A stretch of 64,000 bases of DNA from Bacillus sp. V3-13 (GCF_002860165.1 NZ_PGUZ01000010.1:1-64000); one strand, 5' to 3'. Shown: positions 17,564 through 27,305, counted from the stretch's first letter. Translations and numbers: made by a program. The notes: a model not told the origin generated them from the letters alone.

Positions 17564-19405
17564 ATGACAAAACAATTATGGAAACATGCACTGAAAAATA
17601 AATTACTTTCTCTTCCTTACCGTACGAAGCTTGTTCTCGTTTTTTCGCTATTAATCTTATTAACTGCCATTTTTCTGGGAAGTATAACGTACTACCATTT
17701 TGCCGGGTCGAGCCAGAAAGAGGCCAAGGAATATCAAATCCAATTGGCAGAGCAAATTAATCGAAATATCGATCGATATTTAAAAGAAATGCAGATTATT
17801 TCATTATCGCCTCTTTATGACCAGGAAGTATTAAACATTCTAAATAATCATCTCACGCCAAGTGTAAATACTTCTTTCCCTCCAGCGAATGAAAGGATTG
17901 AAATGTGGCGGTATATTTCCAGCCTGATTCATATGAGAAACGAAATCAAAGGGATACATATAATGGGCAATGATGGAACAATATTTAGCAATTTGGATTC
18001 AAATACCGTTATGTTGAAAGTATTTGATACAAGCAATGATTGGGTAAAGCAAATCAAGAAAGCAGACGGGGAAAGAGTGATTCTTCCTCTTCACCATCCA
18101 AACTATTATTTGGATAAAAACTTGGCGGTTTTTTCAGTAGCAAGGCTTATTAGAGAACCGTCTACAAATAAGCCGCTCGGAATGATTAAAATAGATTTAA
18201 AACAGGAATTAATCGAAGAGATTATCAGCAATACAAATACAAAAAGTAATATCTTAATATTAGACAATCATAACCAGCTTATTTATCCAAATAAGGAAGA
18301 TAAAATGATTGCTCGACCCTTTCTCTCAAAAATCGAAGAGATTAAAATGGATAACTATTCAAAGATCCCAATAGACGGAATAGACTATATGATGGTTTAC
18401 AATGATTCCGACTACTCGGGAATAAAAGTGATCATGCTTACACCCCGCACTGAAATTTTAAGTGAGGTTAATCAGCTGCGGATATTATTATGCCTGGCAG
18501 TTTTATGTGGTATTGCTATTTCCTTTATTTTAGGTTTTGTGTTATCCAAGCCTTTAGTGCGATCGATCCATACACTGCAAAAAGCAATGGCAGAAGTGGA
18601 AAAAGGAAATCTTTCAAAACGGGTAGAAAGTTTTTCAGACGATGAAATAGGCCAGCTTGGCAAAGGCTTCAACCATATGGTAGATGAAATTGACCGGCTT
18701 GTATCAGAAGTTTACAGGACTAGTCTGCGAGAGAAGGAAGCCGAAATCAGGGCACTTCAAAGCCAGATGAATCCACACTTCCTCTATAACACTTTGGAGT
18801 CTATTAATATGCTTGCCATTACAAACGGAAATTTAGATGTTTCCGATATGGTAACTTCTCTTGGAAAACTCTTACGATATACGATTGATAATTCGGCGAA
18901 AATCGTGACGTTGCAGGAAGAGTTGTCTTTTATTCATTCTTATATAACCATTCAACAAGTAAGAATGGGGGAGAGCCTCCGGTACAGAGAAGATGTCGAT
19001 CCTATGTTACGTAATGTGTTAATCCCAAAACTAATGCTACAGCCTCTGATTGAGAATTCCATTGTCCATGGAATAGCAGGAGAAGAAGCCGGTTTGATTC
19101 ATCTTAAAGCACGAGCCTGTAATGAAGAACTGCAAATTTGTGTTTCAGATAACGGAAAAGGTGTTAATGGCCACATACTTAAAAAGTTAAAGGAATCTTT
19201 GCAAAACACCATCGCAACAAAATGGGAAAAACATAATGGCATAGCTTTGCCGAACGTAAATGAACGGATTAAAATTTTATATGGAAAACAGTATGGAATT
19301 AATATTCACAGTGAACTGAAAAATGGTTTTAGTGTAAATATGACTTTGCCTATTCAACGAAAGGAGAATGATGGAGTTGAAAGAAGTGTTAATAGTCGAA
19401 GATGA
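17564..19405 (+). CDS. yesM: Sensor histidine kinase, YesM family
   Basis: The 613-residue membrane kinase has a first transmembrane segment near residues 23-45, an extracellular sensing region of about 240 residues, and a second segment (LLCLAVLCGIAISFILGFVL). A HAMP domain (MAEVEKGNLSKRVESF) follows, then the His_kinase motif QMNPHFLYNTLESINMLA with the phospho-accepting His. The C-terminal ATP domain carries LMLQPLIENSIVHGI and VSDNGKG. This type pairs with AraC-type response regulators to control sugar ABC importers. It overlaps the regulator gene, and the importer follows directly, so it probably senses the importer's substrate or its binding protein. Confidence 0.9.
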   Translation: MTKQLWKHALKNKLLSLPYRTKLVLVFSLLILLTAIFLGSITYYHFAGSSQKEAKEYQIQLAEQINRNIDRYLKEMQIISLSPLYDQEVLNILNNHLTPSVNTSFPPANERIEMWRYISSLIHMRNEIKGIHIMGNDGTIFSNLDSNTVMLKVFDTSNDWVKQIKKADGERVILPLHHPNYYLDKNLAVFSVARLIREPSTNKPLGMIKIDLKQELIEEIISNTNTKSNILILDNHNQLIYPNKEDKMIARPFLSKIEEIKMDNYSKIPIDGIDYMMVYNDSDYSGIKVIMLTPRTEILSEVNQLRILLCLAVLCGIAISFILGFVLSKPLVRSIHTLQKAMAEVEKGNLSKRVESFSDDEIGQLGKGFNHMVDEIDRLVSEVYRTSLREKEAEIRALQSQMNPHFLYNTLESINMLAITNGNLDVSDMVTSLGKLLRYTIDNSAKIVTLQEELSFIHSYITIQQVRMGESLRYREDVDPMLRNVLIPKLMLQPLIENSIVHGIAGEEAGLIHLKARACNEELQICVSDNGKGVNGHILKKLKESLQNTIATKWEKHNGIALPNVNERIKILYGKQYGINIHSELKNGFSVNMTLPIQRKENDGVERSVNSRR

Positions 19406-20078
19406 GACAATTATTAGACAGGGACTGAAGGTTCTTCTCGAAAAAGTATTTGGTGGTTTTCAAGTAGCAGAAGCAAAGAGCGGGGAAGAAGGTTTATCTC
19501 TTATCCGCCAGCGGTTGCCCCATTTAATTATTACCGATATACGAATGGGAGGACTGGACGGGTTCTCATTTATTTCAAAGGTGAGACAAGTGACAGAAGA
19601 CATTCCGATTATCATTTTAAGCGGTCACAGCGACTTTGAATATGCTAGAACAGCAATACGGTATGGGGTTACAGACTACTTGTTAAAGCCCGTGAATCGA
19701 ACTGAACTGTCAGAAACCATTTCGAAGCTTTTCAATACGAGGGAAATTGAACATTATGATACATCTAAACAATTTCAAAAAGTCCTTCACTACATAGATG
19801 ATCATTTGAGCAAGGAGATGACATTAAAGCATATTGCAGAGTATGTGGATCTCCATCCTCAGTATATCGGTCAGTTATTTAGAACCGAACTCAACCAAAC
19901 CTTTACAGAATATGTGACTGAGGAAAGGTTAAAACGCGCAAAAAAACTATTAAAGGAAACCCAATTAAAGGTATATGAGGTTGCCCAATTATCCGGTTAT
20001 AAAAGCCCGAAACACTTTATGACTATGTTTAAACAAGAAGTGGGCATGACTCCCGTACAGTACCGCAAATTTTCTTAA
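19371..20078 (+). CDS. yesN: Response regulator, YesN-like (receiver + AraC-type HTH), compact form
   Basis: The 235-residue regulator has a receiver domain with the acidic pocket VEDE, the phosphorylation Asp in LIITDIRMGGLDG and the Lys in YLLKPV. The AraC domain follows almost at once (HIAEYVDLHPQYIGQLFRTE to the second helix-turn-helix VAQLSGYKSPKHFMTMF). Usual YesN proteins have a linker of over 100 residues, absent here. The start is uncertain: ATG at 19368, ATG at 19371 and TTG at 19377 are in frame behind an AAAGGAG site. It overlaps the kinase gene. Its likely target is the promoter of the binding-protein gene at 20178. Confidence 0.88.
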   Translation: MELKEVLIVEDETIIRQGLKVLLEKVFGGFQVAEAKSGEEGLSLIRQRLPHLIITDIRMGGLDGFSFISKVRQVTEDIPIIILSGHSDFEYARTAIRYGVTDYLLKPVNRTELSETISKLFNTREIEHYDTSKQFQKVLHYIDDHLSKEMTLKHIAEYVDLHPQYIGQLFRTELNQTFTEYVTEERLKRAKKLLKETQLKVYEVAQLSGYKSPKHFMTMFKQEVGMTPVQYRKFS

Positions 20079-20177
20079 TCGCTAAAAATCTATGATTAAC
20101 GAACTTTTTCTTCCTTTCAGAGGATATTTTAGATGGCGATAATTCCTTAAAATGAAACCAAAGGGAGGTCATAAAAA

Positions 20178-21455
20178 GTGAAAAAATTGGGAATCTTTTT
20201 TTTAAGTATTTTTTTGATAGCGTTTACATCAGCCTGCAACAAAAGTGAAGAATCGAATGCAAAAAACGGTGTTCCGAAAGACGAAAATGTGGAATTAACA
20301 TTTATGATGTGGGGAAATGAAGCGCATCAAGAAGTATATAACGGATTAATCAAAAAATTTAATGAAAAACACCCAAACATAAAAGTGAAAATGGAGAGTG
20401 TGCCATTTCCAGATTACCAGCAAAAAATTACAGTCTTAGCTGCCGGAAGAGAGCTGCCTGATGTTGGCTGGGTCGCAGAACGCATGGTACCACAATTTAT
20501 GGATAATGATATTTTAGAAGACGTCTCATCCTTTAAAAAGGACCAGGAATACAACATAGATGATTTCTTCCCAACTACGTTGGAATTGTTTGAGAAAGAT
20601 GATCATTTATATGGAATACCATTTTCAACTCCGCCAATGGTTCTTTTTTATAACAAAGATTTGTTTGTAAATGCAGGCGAAAAAACTCCTAATGAACATG
20701 TTGAAGCAGGAACGTGGACATGGGAACAGTTTGAGAAATCAGCGAAAGCAATCTCTTCTGATGGAGTATACGGTGCAAACCTGTTCCGCGACTGGAATAC
20801 ATGGATTGCCCTTTTATCGCATACATGGAGCTATGGTGGAGACTTGTTCAATAAAGACCAAACAAAATTTACATGGAATAGCCCTGAGGGAGTTGAGTCA
20901 CTAAAAATGCTCGACCGGATGATGTTTACTGATAAATCTCATCCGAAAGCTGGTGAGCAGGTTAGCTTTGAATCAGGAAAAATAGGTATGTTCTTTGACG
21001 TATACAGCTATGTTTCCCGCGCCCGTGAAGTAAAAGACTTTACATTTGATATTGCACCGCTTCCGGAAGGACCGGAAGGCAGATTTCCGATGTTAGGCCA
21101 GGCGGGTTATTCAGTCTTCAAAGGATCAAAGCATCCAGAAGAAGCGAAAGAGCTTCTTAAATTCTTTACAAGTGAGGAAGGCATTAAAGCTACTTCGACC
21201 TTTTTTGTCCCGCCGCGTGAGTCCGTCCTTGCTTCTGATGAATTCATCAACCAACCAAATAATCCACCAAAGGAAAGCATTCAAAAAGCCGTTTTAGATG
21301 AAATGGATAACGCACGACTGCAAGCCGGCCACACGAATTGGCAAAAGATAGATAGTGCCATTCAATTTGGGTTTGATGAATTGTTTGGAGAGCTAAAAGA
21401 GCCGGAAGAGATACTCAAAGGGATGGAAGAAAAAATTAATCCTTTGATGGAGTAA
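20178..21455 (+). CDS. ABC transporter substrate-binding lipoprotein (carbohydrate type)
   Basis: The 425-residue protein starts with a GTG behind an AGGGAGG ribosome site. Its leader ends in the lipobox FTSAC, so the mature protein is anchored to the outer face of the membrane by its Cys. The body follows the extracellular solute-binding family 1 pattern (ELTFMMWGNEAHQEVYNGLI, then KKFNEKHPNIKVKMESV, then LYGIPFSTPPMVLFYNKDLF), typical of sugar and oligosaccharide binding. Two permeases follow in the same operon. No ATPase gene is present, as expected for importers that share an MsmX-type ATPase. The true ligand is unknown. Confidence 0.9.
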   Translation: MKKLGIFFLSIFLIAFTSACNKSEESNAKNGVPKDENVELTFMMWGNEAHQEVYNGLIKKFNEKHPNIKVKMESVPFPDYQQKITVLAAGRELPDVGWVAERMVPQFMDNDILEDVSSFKKDQEYNIDDFFPTTLELFEKDDHLYGIPFSTPPMVLFYNKDLFVNAGEKTPNEHVEAGTWTWEQFEKSAKAISSDGVYGANLFRDWNTWIALLSHTWSYGGDLFNKDQTKFTWNSPEGVESLKMLDRMMFTDKSHPKAGEQVSFESGKIGMFFDVYSYVSRAREVKDFTFDIAPLPEGPEGRFPMLGQAGYSVFKGSKHPEEAKELLKFFTSEEGIKATSTFFVPPRESVLASDEFINQPNNPPKESIQKAVLDEMDNARLQAGHTNWQKIDSAIQFGFDELFGELKEPEEILKGMEEKINPLME

Positions 21456-21517
21456 TAGATGGGTGCGGTTAAACCTTACAGGGCTTAACCGCTTCCCTTT
21501 TAATGAGGGGTGAACTT

Positions 21518-22210
21518 ATGTATTCTTCTTTGCAAAATCTATTGTATGAGAAAAAAATCTCATTGATCGCAAGTCTTCCGGAGAATAATCCGATACTCGC
21601 CAGAGCAGCCATTCAAGCAGGGGCTGATGCGATAAAAATGCATGTAAATGTTCAGCATCAGGCTTCGGGAAACAGCTTTGATGCAACTGAAGTCTATCAA
21701 GATCAATTTCGCGAAATTAGAGGTGGTTTTTCCGGCCCGATTGGGATTGTTCCTGGTGGTGCCTGTGAAGCGATTACTGCAAGTGAAATGGAGCAGTTAA
21801 CCGAATTAGGATTCAATTATTTTTCAATTTATGCGCATCACATGCCAACATGGATGCTGAATTTAAACAATTTCGAAAAAACGTTTGCTATATCGTGCGA
21901 TTATTCTCCAGATGGCATAGGGGAAGTAACACATCTTGGAGTAACGGCACTTGAAGCTTCCATAATACCGGGCAGTGAATATGGAAGTCCACTGACCTTC
22001 CGGGATATTCTCGCTTATAATTCGCTGGTTCAACATACGGATATCCCTGTCCTTGTCCCTTCCCAACGAAAGCTTGCACCGTCAGATATCCTGTCATTAT
22101 ACAAAGCAGGGGTAAAGGCTGTTATGTTAGGAGCAATCGTGGTTGGGAAAACAGAAGAAAGTATAAAAAGTGCCGTTTCTTCTTTTAGGGATGCGATTGA
22201 TTCGCTGTAA
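21518..22210 (+). CDS. Putative TIM-barrel phosphate-binding protein of unknown substrate
   Basis: The start at 21518 follows a GAGGGGTG ribosome site; an earlier in-frame start is not supported. The 230-residue protein has the repeating strand-helix pattern of a (beta/alpha)8 barrel: SLIASLPENNPILARAAIQA then GADAIKMHVNVQHQ near the N-terminus, and the C-terminal AGVKAVMLGAIVVGKTEES, a probable phosphate-binding end like that of NanE or HisA-type enzymes. I cannot assign a reaction. It sits between the binding-protein gene and the permeases, so it probably acts on the imported compound after phosphorylation. Known epimerase active-site motifs are not evident. Confidence 0.65.
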   Translation: MYSSLQNLLYEKKISLIASLPENNPILARAAIQAGADAIKMHVNVQHQASGNSFDATEVYQDQFREIRGGFSGPIGIVPGGACEAITASEMEQLTELGFNYFSIYAHHMPTWMLNLNNFEKTFAISCDYSPDGIGEVTHLGVTALEASIIPGSEYGSPLTFRDILAYNSLVQHTDIPVLVPSQRKLAPSDILSLYKAGVKAVMLGAIVVGKTEESIKSAVSSFRDAIDSL

Positions 22211-22224
22211 AGGAGGTGGGAGAG

Positions 22225-23163
22225 TTGGAAATGAATATAGAAATAAAAGAAAACTTGCCAGCAAAAAAAGAAATAAAAAAACGTCGGAAATTCGTCGGAA
22301 GTGAAGCGTTTTACGGTTATTTATTTGTCAGTCCGATGGTGTTTGGCTTCGTGTTGGTCATGTTATTTCCTTTAGTTTATTCGATATATATGAGTTTCAC
22401 AGATTGGCAGCTGCTTGGAGATCCTAATTTTATAGGAACAGAAAATTACCGACGTTTGGCAAATGACCCGGATTTTTTAGTCGTTTTGAAGAATACCCTT
22501 ATTTTTTCAGCAGGTCTTGTGCCCATCAACATTGTTCTTGCTCTTTGTTTAGCTATGTTGTTACAACGCAATTTACCGGGAATGGGTATATTCCGGACCG
22601 CGATTTTTATCCCTGTTATGACATCGATTGTCGTCTGGTCGATCATTTGGAAGTATATGTTTGGAACCGATGAAGGGTTCATCAACCAAATCCTTCGTGT
22701 ATTCGGAGTGGAAGGGCCAGCATGGTTGTATGATCCCGACCTTGCCATGGGAGCTGTCATATTTGTCAGTGCAGTGAAAAATGTAGGTTTAAATATGGTT
22801 TTATTCCTGGCTGCATTGATGCAAGTAGACAAAAATCTATATGAAGCATCTTATTTGGATGGTGCCAATAAGTGGCGGCAATTTTGGCATGTAACACTCC
22901 CAATGATTACCCCAACTGTCTTTTTAACCTTGATATTAACGGTAATTGGATCAATGAAGGTATTCGGCCAAATCTATGTAATGACCAATGGGGGACCGGG
23001 TAATCACACAAAAGTACTTGTTTACTATATATGGGAAAACGCCTTTAAATTGTTTGACTTTGGGTACGCATCTGCAATAGCCATCGTGCTATTTGCGATT
23101 ATTTTATTGTTTACTCTGATCCAATGGTGGGCCAGAAGAAGGTGGGTTTTTCATGAACAATAA
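22225..23163 (+). CDS. ABC transporter permease, MalF/LacF-like
   Basis: The start is the TTG at 22225, eight bases after an AAAGGAGG site; the next ATG at 22231 is too far and an earlier GTG lies in the ribosome site. The protein of about 312 residues has six hydrophobic segments and the permease EAA loop (YEASYLDGANKWRQFWHVTL) that contacts the ATPase. It is the first membrane subunit of the carbohydrate-type importer and overlaps the second permease gene by 11 bases. Confidence 0.92.
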   Translation: MEMNIEIKENLPAKKEIKKRRKFVGSEAFYGYLFVSPMVFGFVLVMLFPLVYSIYMSFTDWQLLGDPNFIGTENYRRLANDPDFLVVLKNTLIFSAGLVPINIVLALCLAMLLQRNLPGMGIFRTAIFIPVMTSIVVWSIIWKYMFGTDEGFINQILRVFGVEGPAWLYDPDLAMGAVIFVSAVKNVGLNMVLFLAALMQVDKNLYEASYLDGANKWRQFWHVTLPMITPTVFLTLILTVIGSMKVFGQIYVMTNGGPGNHTKVLVYYIWENAFKLFDFGYASAIAIVLFAIILLFTLIQWWARRRWVFHEQ

Positions 23164-23989
23164 AAAGACAAACGGAATTTTCGCGCGTATTTCATTTTAT
23201 GGCGTATTAACGATCATCTCACTGATTATGATCGTACCATTTTTGTGGATGATTAATACATCATTTAAGGACTCCACTAAAATATTCTCGTTTCAGTTTA
23301 TTCCGAATCCATTTCGTTGGGAAAACTATTTAGAAGTATTAAAATCAACACCATTTCACCTTTTTTATTTTAATAGTTTTTATATTGCAGTCTTAGTGAC
23401 GATTGGAACAATATTTTTAGGTTCGCTTGCAGGGTATGCATTTGCAAAACTTAAATTTCGTGGAAGCTCTATTTTATTTCTTTGCTTGCTTAGTACGATG
23501 ATGATTCCTGTTGAAGTTATCACTATTCCGCTTTTCTTATTCATGAGAGACTTGGGGCTTATAAACACACATGTTCCTTTAATTACAATTCCTATTTTAG
23601 GACCGGCGGGGGTTTTCGGGGTGTTTGTCATGAGACAATTCTTCCTGTTGGTGCCAAAAGAGCTTGAAGAAGCAGCAAAATTGGACGGCTGTTCTTATTT
23701 CCGGATTTATTGGAATATCATGCTTCCGTTAGCCAGGCCAGCGATTGCAACATTAACGATTTTTACATTCTTAACTAGCTGGAACGAATTCTATGAACCG
23801 CTTATTTATATTAACACAAAGGAACTGATGACTTTGCCACTGGCTCTGGCCTTATTTACCGATGAGGTTGGAACAAGGTGGGAATTATTAATGAGTGCAT
23901 CTGTGATGGCAACCGTTCCGTTATTAATCATCTTCTTCTTTGCCCAGAAGCAGTTTATTGAAGGTGTAACGATGACTGGAGGGAAGTGA
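23153..23989 (+). CDS. ABC transporter permease, MalG-like
   Basis: The 278-residue protein has six hydrophobic segments and the EAA loop ELEEAAKLDGCSYFRIYWNI. It begins inside the end of the first permease gene and forms with it the transmembrane pore of the importer. The C-terminus (QKQFIEGVTMTGGK) is the usual ending of MalG-type subunits. Confidence 0.93.
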   Translation: MNNKKTNGIFARISFYGVLTIISLIMIVPFLWMINTSFKDSTKIFSFQFIPNPFRWENYLEVLKSTPFHLFYFNSFYIAVLVTIGTIFLGSLAGYAFAKLKFRGSSILFLCLLSTMMIPVEVITIPLFLFMRDLGLINTHVPLITIPILGPAGVFGVFVMRQFFLLVPKELEEAAKLDGCSYFRIYWNIMLPLARPAIATLTIFTFLTSWNEFYEPLIYINTKELMTLPLALALFTDEVGTRWELLMSASVMATVPLLIIFFFAQKQFIEGVTMTGGK

Positions 23990-24047
23990 TTGTTGGTAAA
24001 AGAGAGTTGAAAAAGTGTGCTTCAAATATATAAAAGGGTGTGTTTTT

Positions 24048-25388
24048 TTGAATAAAGTACTAGAATACGATGTCGTAGTAGCAGGCGGCGGTCCGGCAGG
24101 CATTAATGCGGCCATTGCTTCAGGAAGAGCAGGTGCATCGACGCTTCTGACAGAACGTTATGGGTTTTTAGGAGGCATGTCGACTATTGCACTTGTCTAT
24201 CCATGGATGACCTTTCATACTCAGTCTGGTAAACAGGTCATTAAAGGGATTGCCCAGGAGATCGTTGATCGGTTAATGGCATGTGGAGGTTCCCCGGGCC
24301 ATTTGCGCGATACAGTAGGGTTTACCCATACAGTTACTCCCTATCATCCTGAAAAATACAAGCTTTTAGCTCTAGAAATGCTGGAAGAAGCAGGAGTTGA
24401 CGTACTCGTTCATAGTTTCGCAGATAAAGTAGAAGTGCAAGGCAGCAAGATCACATCTATTCATTTAACTACAAAGTCGGGGCCCATTCCCGTTTCTGCT
24501 AAACAATACGTTGATACTACAGGGGACGCGGATATTGCTTATTTGTCAGGCGCACCTTGTTTAAAAGGGAGAGAAAGCGATAACAAAACCCAACCGATGA
24601 CGATGAAATTTCGGATGCGGGGTGTCGATCTCGCCAAAGTGAAGGAAGCAATGAAGGCCAATCCGGAAAACTTTTATAAGAAAACGCCCATTGCTGAATT
24701 AGATGTACTTCCGTTAACAGGGGTACAAGGCTTCTACAAAGAATGGAACGCATCCGGGGTACCGATCAACCGGGACCAAGTATTATTTTTTGCCGGGCCG
24801 GAAGAAGACGAGGTGTTAGTGAATTGTACCCGTGTTCAGGGGCTGGATGGAACAGATGTGTTTGATTTATCAAAGGGTGAAAAAGAAGGCAGAAAACAAG
24901 TATTAATGATGGCGGAGTTTTTACAAAATAAAATACCCGGTTTTGAAAAAGCATCAATTTCAGCAGTAGGATCGCAAATTGGCATCCGCGAGACCCGAAG
25001 AATTGAAGGGTTATACACTCTTACACTTGAGGATGCGATTACAGGAAAAAAATATAGAGATACGATTGCGCTTAGCGGTTATCCAATTGATATTCATGAT
25101 CCGACCGGGAAGGGCGTCCAGGCAAATGACATAGAAGGGGATGGAAGCTATGGAATTCCATTCAGGTGTTTAGTACCGAAAATCATTGACAATTTATTAG
25201 TGGGAGGTAGATGCATTTCTACGACACATGAAGCTCTTGCAACGACAAGACTTTCTCCCAGCTGTATGGCAACCGGGCAAGCAGCTGGAACTGCAGCAGC
25301 TCTTTCGATTATTGACAATGTATCTCCACGGGATCTGGATATTACAAGGCTTCGGAATTATTTAATAGAGAACGGAGTGGTTCTATAA
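24048..25388 (+). CDS. FAD-dependent oxidoreductase (FAD_oxidored family, PF12831-like)
   Basis: The TTG at 24048 follows an AAAGGGTG site and is preferred over the GTG at 24015. The 446-residue enzyme opens with a dinucleotide motif (DVVVAGGGPAGINAAIASGR) and the family signature ERYGFLGGMST. YVDTTGDADIAYLSGAP follows, and near the end NLLVGGRCISTTHEALATTR and MATGQAAGTAAAL. The family includes xanthan-lyase-linked and other oxidoreductases whose substrates are mostly unknown. It follows the permeases, so it may oxidise or reduce the imported compound in the cytoplasm. I see no signal peptide. Confidence 0.85.
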   Translation: MNKVLEYDVVVAGGGPAGINAAIASGRAGASTLLTERYGFLGGMSTIALVYPWMTFHTQSGKQVIKGIAQEIVDRLMACGGSPGHLRDTVGFTHTVTPYHPEKYKLLALEMLEEAGVDVLVHSFADKVEVQGSKITSIHLTTKSGPIPVSAKQYVDTTGDADIAYLSGAPCLKGRESDNKTQPMTMKFRMRGVDLAKVKEAMKANPENFYKKTPIAELDVLPLTGVQGFYKEWNASGVPINRDQVLFFAGPEEDEVLVNCTRVQGLDGTDVFDLSKGEKEGRKQVLMMAEFLQNKIPGFEKASISAVGSQIGIRETRRIEGLYTLTLEDAITGKKYRDTIALSGYPIDIHDPTGKGVQANDIEGDGSYGIPFRCLVPKIIDNLLVGGRCISTTHEALATTRLSPSCMATGQAAGTAAALSIIDNVSPRDLDITRLRNYLIENGVVL

Positions 25389-25466
25389 TATGGTACAAAT
25401 TTAACTCAGAGCAATATATGTTTTGCAGTTGTCAAAAGATTAAGGAAATATCGAGGAGGTAAATAT

Positions 25467-27116
25467 ATGAAATACTGCAAGGGGATTTTATCGATAGCAT
25501 TAGCAGTTCTTTTAATATTTAGTTCTTTAGGGAAAATAGAGGCAACGCAAATAAAAAAACCATTAGCTACTGTTGTATTAGTTCCGTTAGATGATCGGCC
25601 AGCTAATACTTATTTTCCCCGGCAAGTTGGGAAATCTGCTGGAATAGAGGTTGTCATCCCGCCAAAAGAAATGATTGGATCTTTCACATCACCAGGCAAT
25701 GGCCAACGGATCGGTCAGTGGTTGTTAGAACATGGAAAGGAAGCGGATGGATTTGTTATTTCCACCAGTATGCTAGCATATGGCGGATTAGTCGCTTCCC
25801 GGACCGGCACAAAATCACTCGAAGATGCGACAGCAGATATCCAGGTAATCAAAAAATTAAAGGAAATGTATCCTGAAAAGCCGGTCTATGTGTTCGATAC
25901 CATTCAAAGACTAGCCGTTACGGCAATCAGTGAAGAGTACTTAAAGTATTATTCGCAAATTAGCGAGTGGGCTATATTATACGATAAAGTTGTTAATTTA
26001 GGAATGCCAGGCAAAGAAAGACTCGATGAATTGGAGTCGATTATTCCACCTTCAGTCCTGCAAGACTATAAAAAGGCCAGAGAAAGAAATCACTTTATTA
26101 ACAAGTTGATGATCGACTGGGCAGACCAGGATTACATTGACTATTTAATATTGTCACAAGATGATGCGGCTCCGTATGGACTTCATCGAGCTGAAAGAGA
26201 AAGTCTCCTCGAAAAAGTAAAAGAAGTAAATGCACAAGAAAAAGTTGCTGTTTTTCCCGGTGCTGATGAAGTAGGAGTTGTTTTAGTCTCTCGCTTTGTT
26301 AATCAGTTATTCCACAATTCTCCTTCCTTCTATATCGAATATGGTGGTATTGACGGAAAAGATTGGATTGCACCATTTGAAGATACGACATTCGACTATA
26401 ATGTAAGGAAACATATTACTGCTGCTGGAGCTACGATTACCCAAGATGAACAAAATGCTGATATCCATTTAATTCTGAATACTCCTTCACCAAATAATGC
26501 TTTTAGAGATCAGGACATTGACAAAATGGTTAGTAGAATCCAGACATTAATAACAAGCGGAAAACAAGTGGCGATTGGAGATGTACTCATTGTTAATAAG
26601 GCAGACGAAGCTTTCGTAAATAGGCTTGCGGAAAAAGTTGACCTTACAAAGCTGCTTTCCTATAGTGGATGGAATACTGCTGGAAATGCCCTTGGAATTA
26701 CTGTAGGTCATGCTGCTGCACGTTACTCCTTTGTTGAACAAAAGTCCGGATTTGGAGTGCCTGTATACGACCGGGCAGCAACAGCACATTATGAATTCTT
26801 GCTGCACAGATTTGCAAAGGATCAAGGCTATAAAAACGTTGTTCATCCTGCGGCAAGAGAATTTATCAAGCAAATCGGTGCCAGTGAGTGGGATCTTGGA
26901 AACAAATATGAACCAGTGAACAACTTTGTGATTGAGCAGTTAACTGCTGAAACAGAAAAATGGTATCAACATTTTGATGGAAAAAGAGTATACATCGGTT
27001 CAAGGGGAAACAAAGATTTCTATAAAAAAATTACCTCATTGGCAGATGTACACGTAAAACTCCCTTGGCCAAGAATATTTGAAGCAGAGCTAGAACCTGA
27101 GATCGAATTAGATTAA
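25467..27116 (+). CDS. DUF4127 family protein, secreted or membrane-associated
   Basis: The 549-residue protein has an N-terminal signal sequence (basic start, hydrophobic core, cleavage near GKIEA). The body shows the DUF4127 hallmark VPLDDRPANTYFPRQV and the later SQDDAAPYGLHRAE and PGADEVGVVLVSR. The Asp/Asn-rich motifs suggest a metal-binding or hydrolase-like site, but no reaction is established for the family. An AGGAGG ribosome site precedes the ATG. As the only exported enzyme candidate of the locus, it may process the compound outside the cell before the binding protein takes it up; this is inference. Confidence 0.85.
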   Translation: MKYCKGILSIALAVLLIFSSLGKIEATQIKKPLATVVLVPLDDRPANTYFPRQVGKSAGIEVVIPPKEMIGSFTSPGNGQRIGQWLLEHGKEADGFVISTSMLAYGGLVASRTGTKSLEDATADIQVIKKLKEMYPEKPVYVFDTIQRLAVTAISEEYLKYYSQISEWAILYDKVVNLGMPGKERLDELESIIPPSVLQDYKKARERNHFINKLMIDWADQDYIDYLILSQDDAAPYGLHRAERESLLEKVKEVNAQEKVAVFPGADEVGVVLVSRFVNQLFHNSPSFYIEYGGIDGKDWIAPFEDTTFDYNVRKHITAAGATITQDEQNADIHLILNTPSPNNAFRDQDIDKMVSRIQTLITSGKQVAIGDVLIVNKADEAFVNRLAEKVDLTKLLSYSGWNTAGNALGITVGHAAARYSFVEQKSGFGVPVYDRAATAHYEFLLHRFAKDQGYKNVVHPAAREFIKQIGASEWDLGNKYEPVNNFVIEQLTAETEKWYQHFDGKRVYIGSRGNKDFYKKITSLADVHVKLPWPRIFEAELEPEIELD

Positions 27117-27305
27117 GTACAGGGGCGCGTATTTCAAGCTTGTATTTAGTTTGAAATTTCTTCAGGTGTCAAGACAATGATAAGGAAGAGGTCAATTCCA
27201 GCCTCTTCTTTTTTTAATGCTTAGCGTCAGGTGATATTTGTGTCTTATCAATAAAAAACGGCCCATAAGTCAATAATGAAAATTACCAGGTTAAAAATAA
27301 AGCAG
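27117..27305. other. Intergenic region between DUF4127 gene and zupT promoter
   Basis: It contains the terminator at 27185-27216. No gene or RNA element was recognised in the rest. Confidence 0.5.
27185..27216 (+). terminator. Rho-independent terminator of the ABC/DUF4127 locus
   Basis: GAAGAGG (27185-27191) pairs with CCTCTTC (27202-27208), followed by a run of T. Confidence 0.75.

Noticed and set aside
17419-17601. 60-codon frame with a GAGGGG site before the kinase gene
   Set aside because: It overlaps the kinase start in another frame and looks like no known leader peptide; evidence is too weak to call a gene.
20080-20177. Catabolite-repression (cre) site before the ABC binding-protein gene
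   Set aside because: No sequence close to the cre consensus was found by eye.
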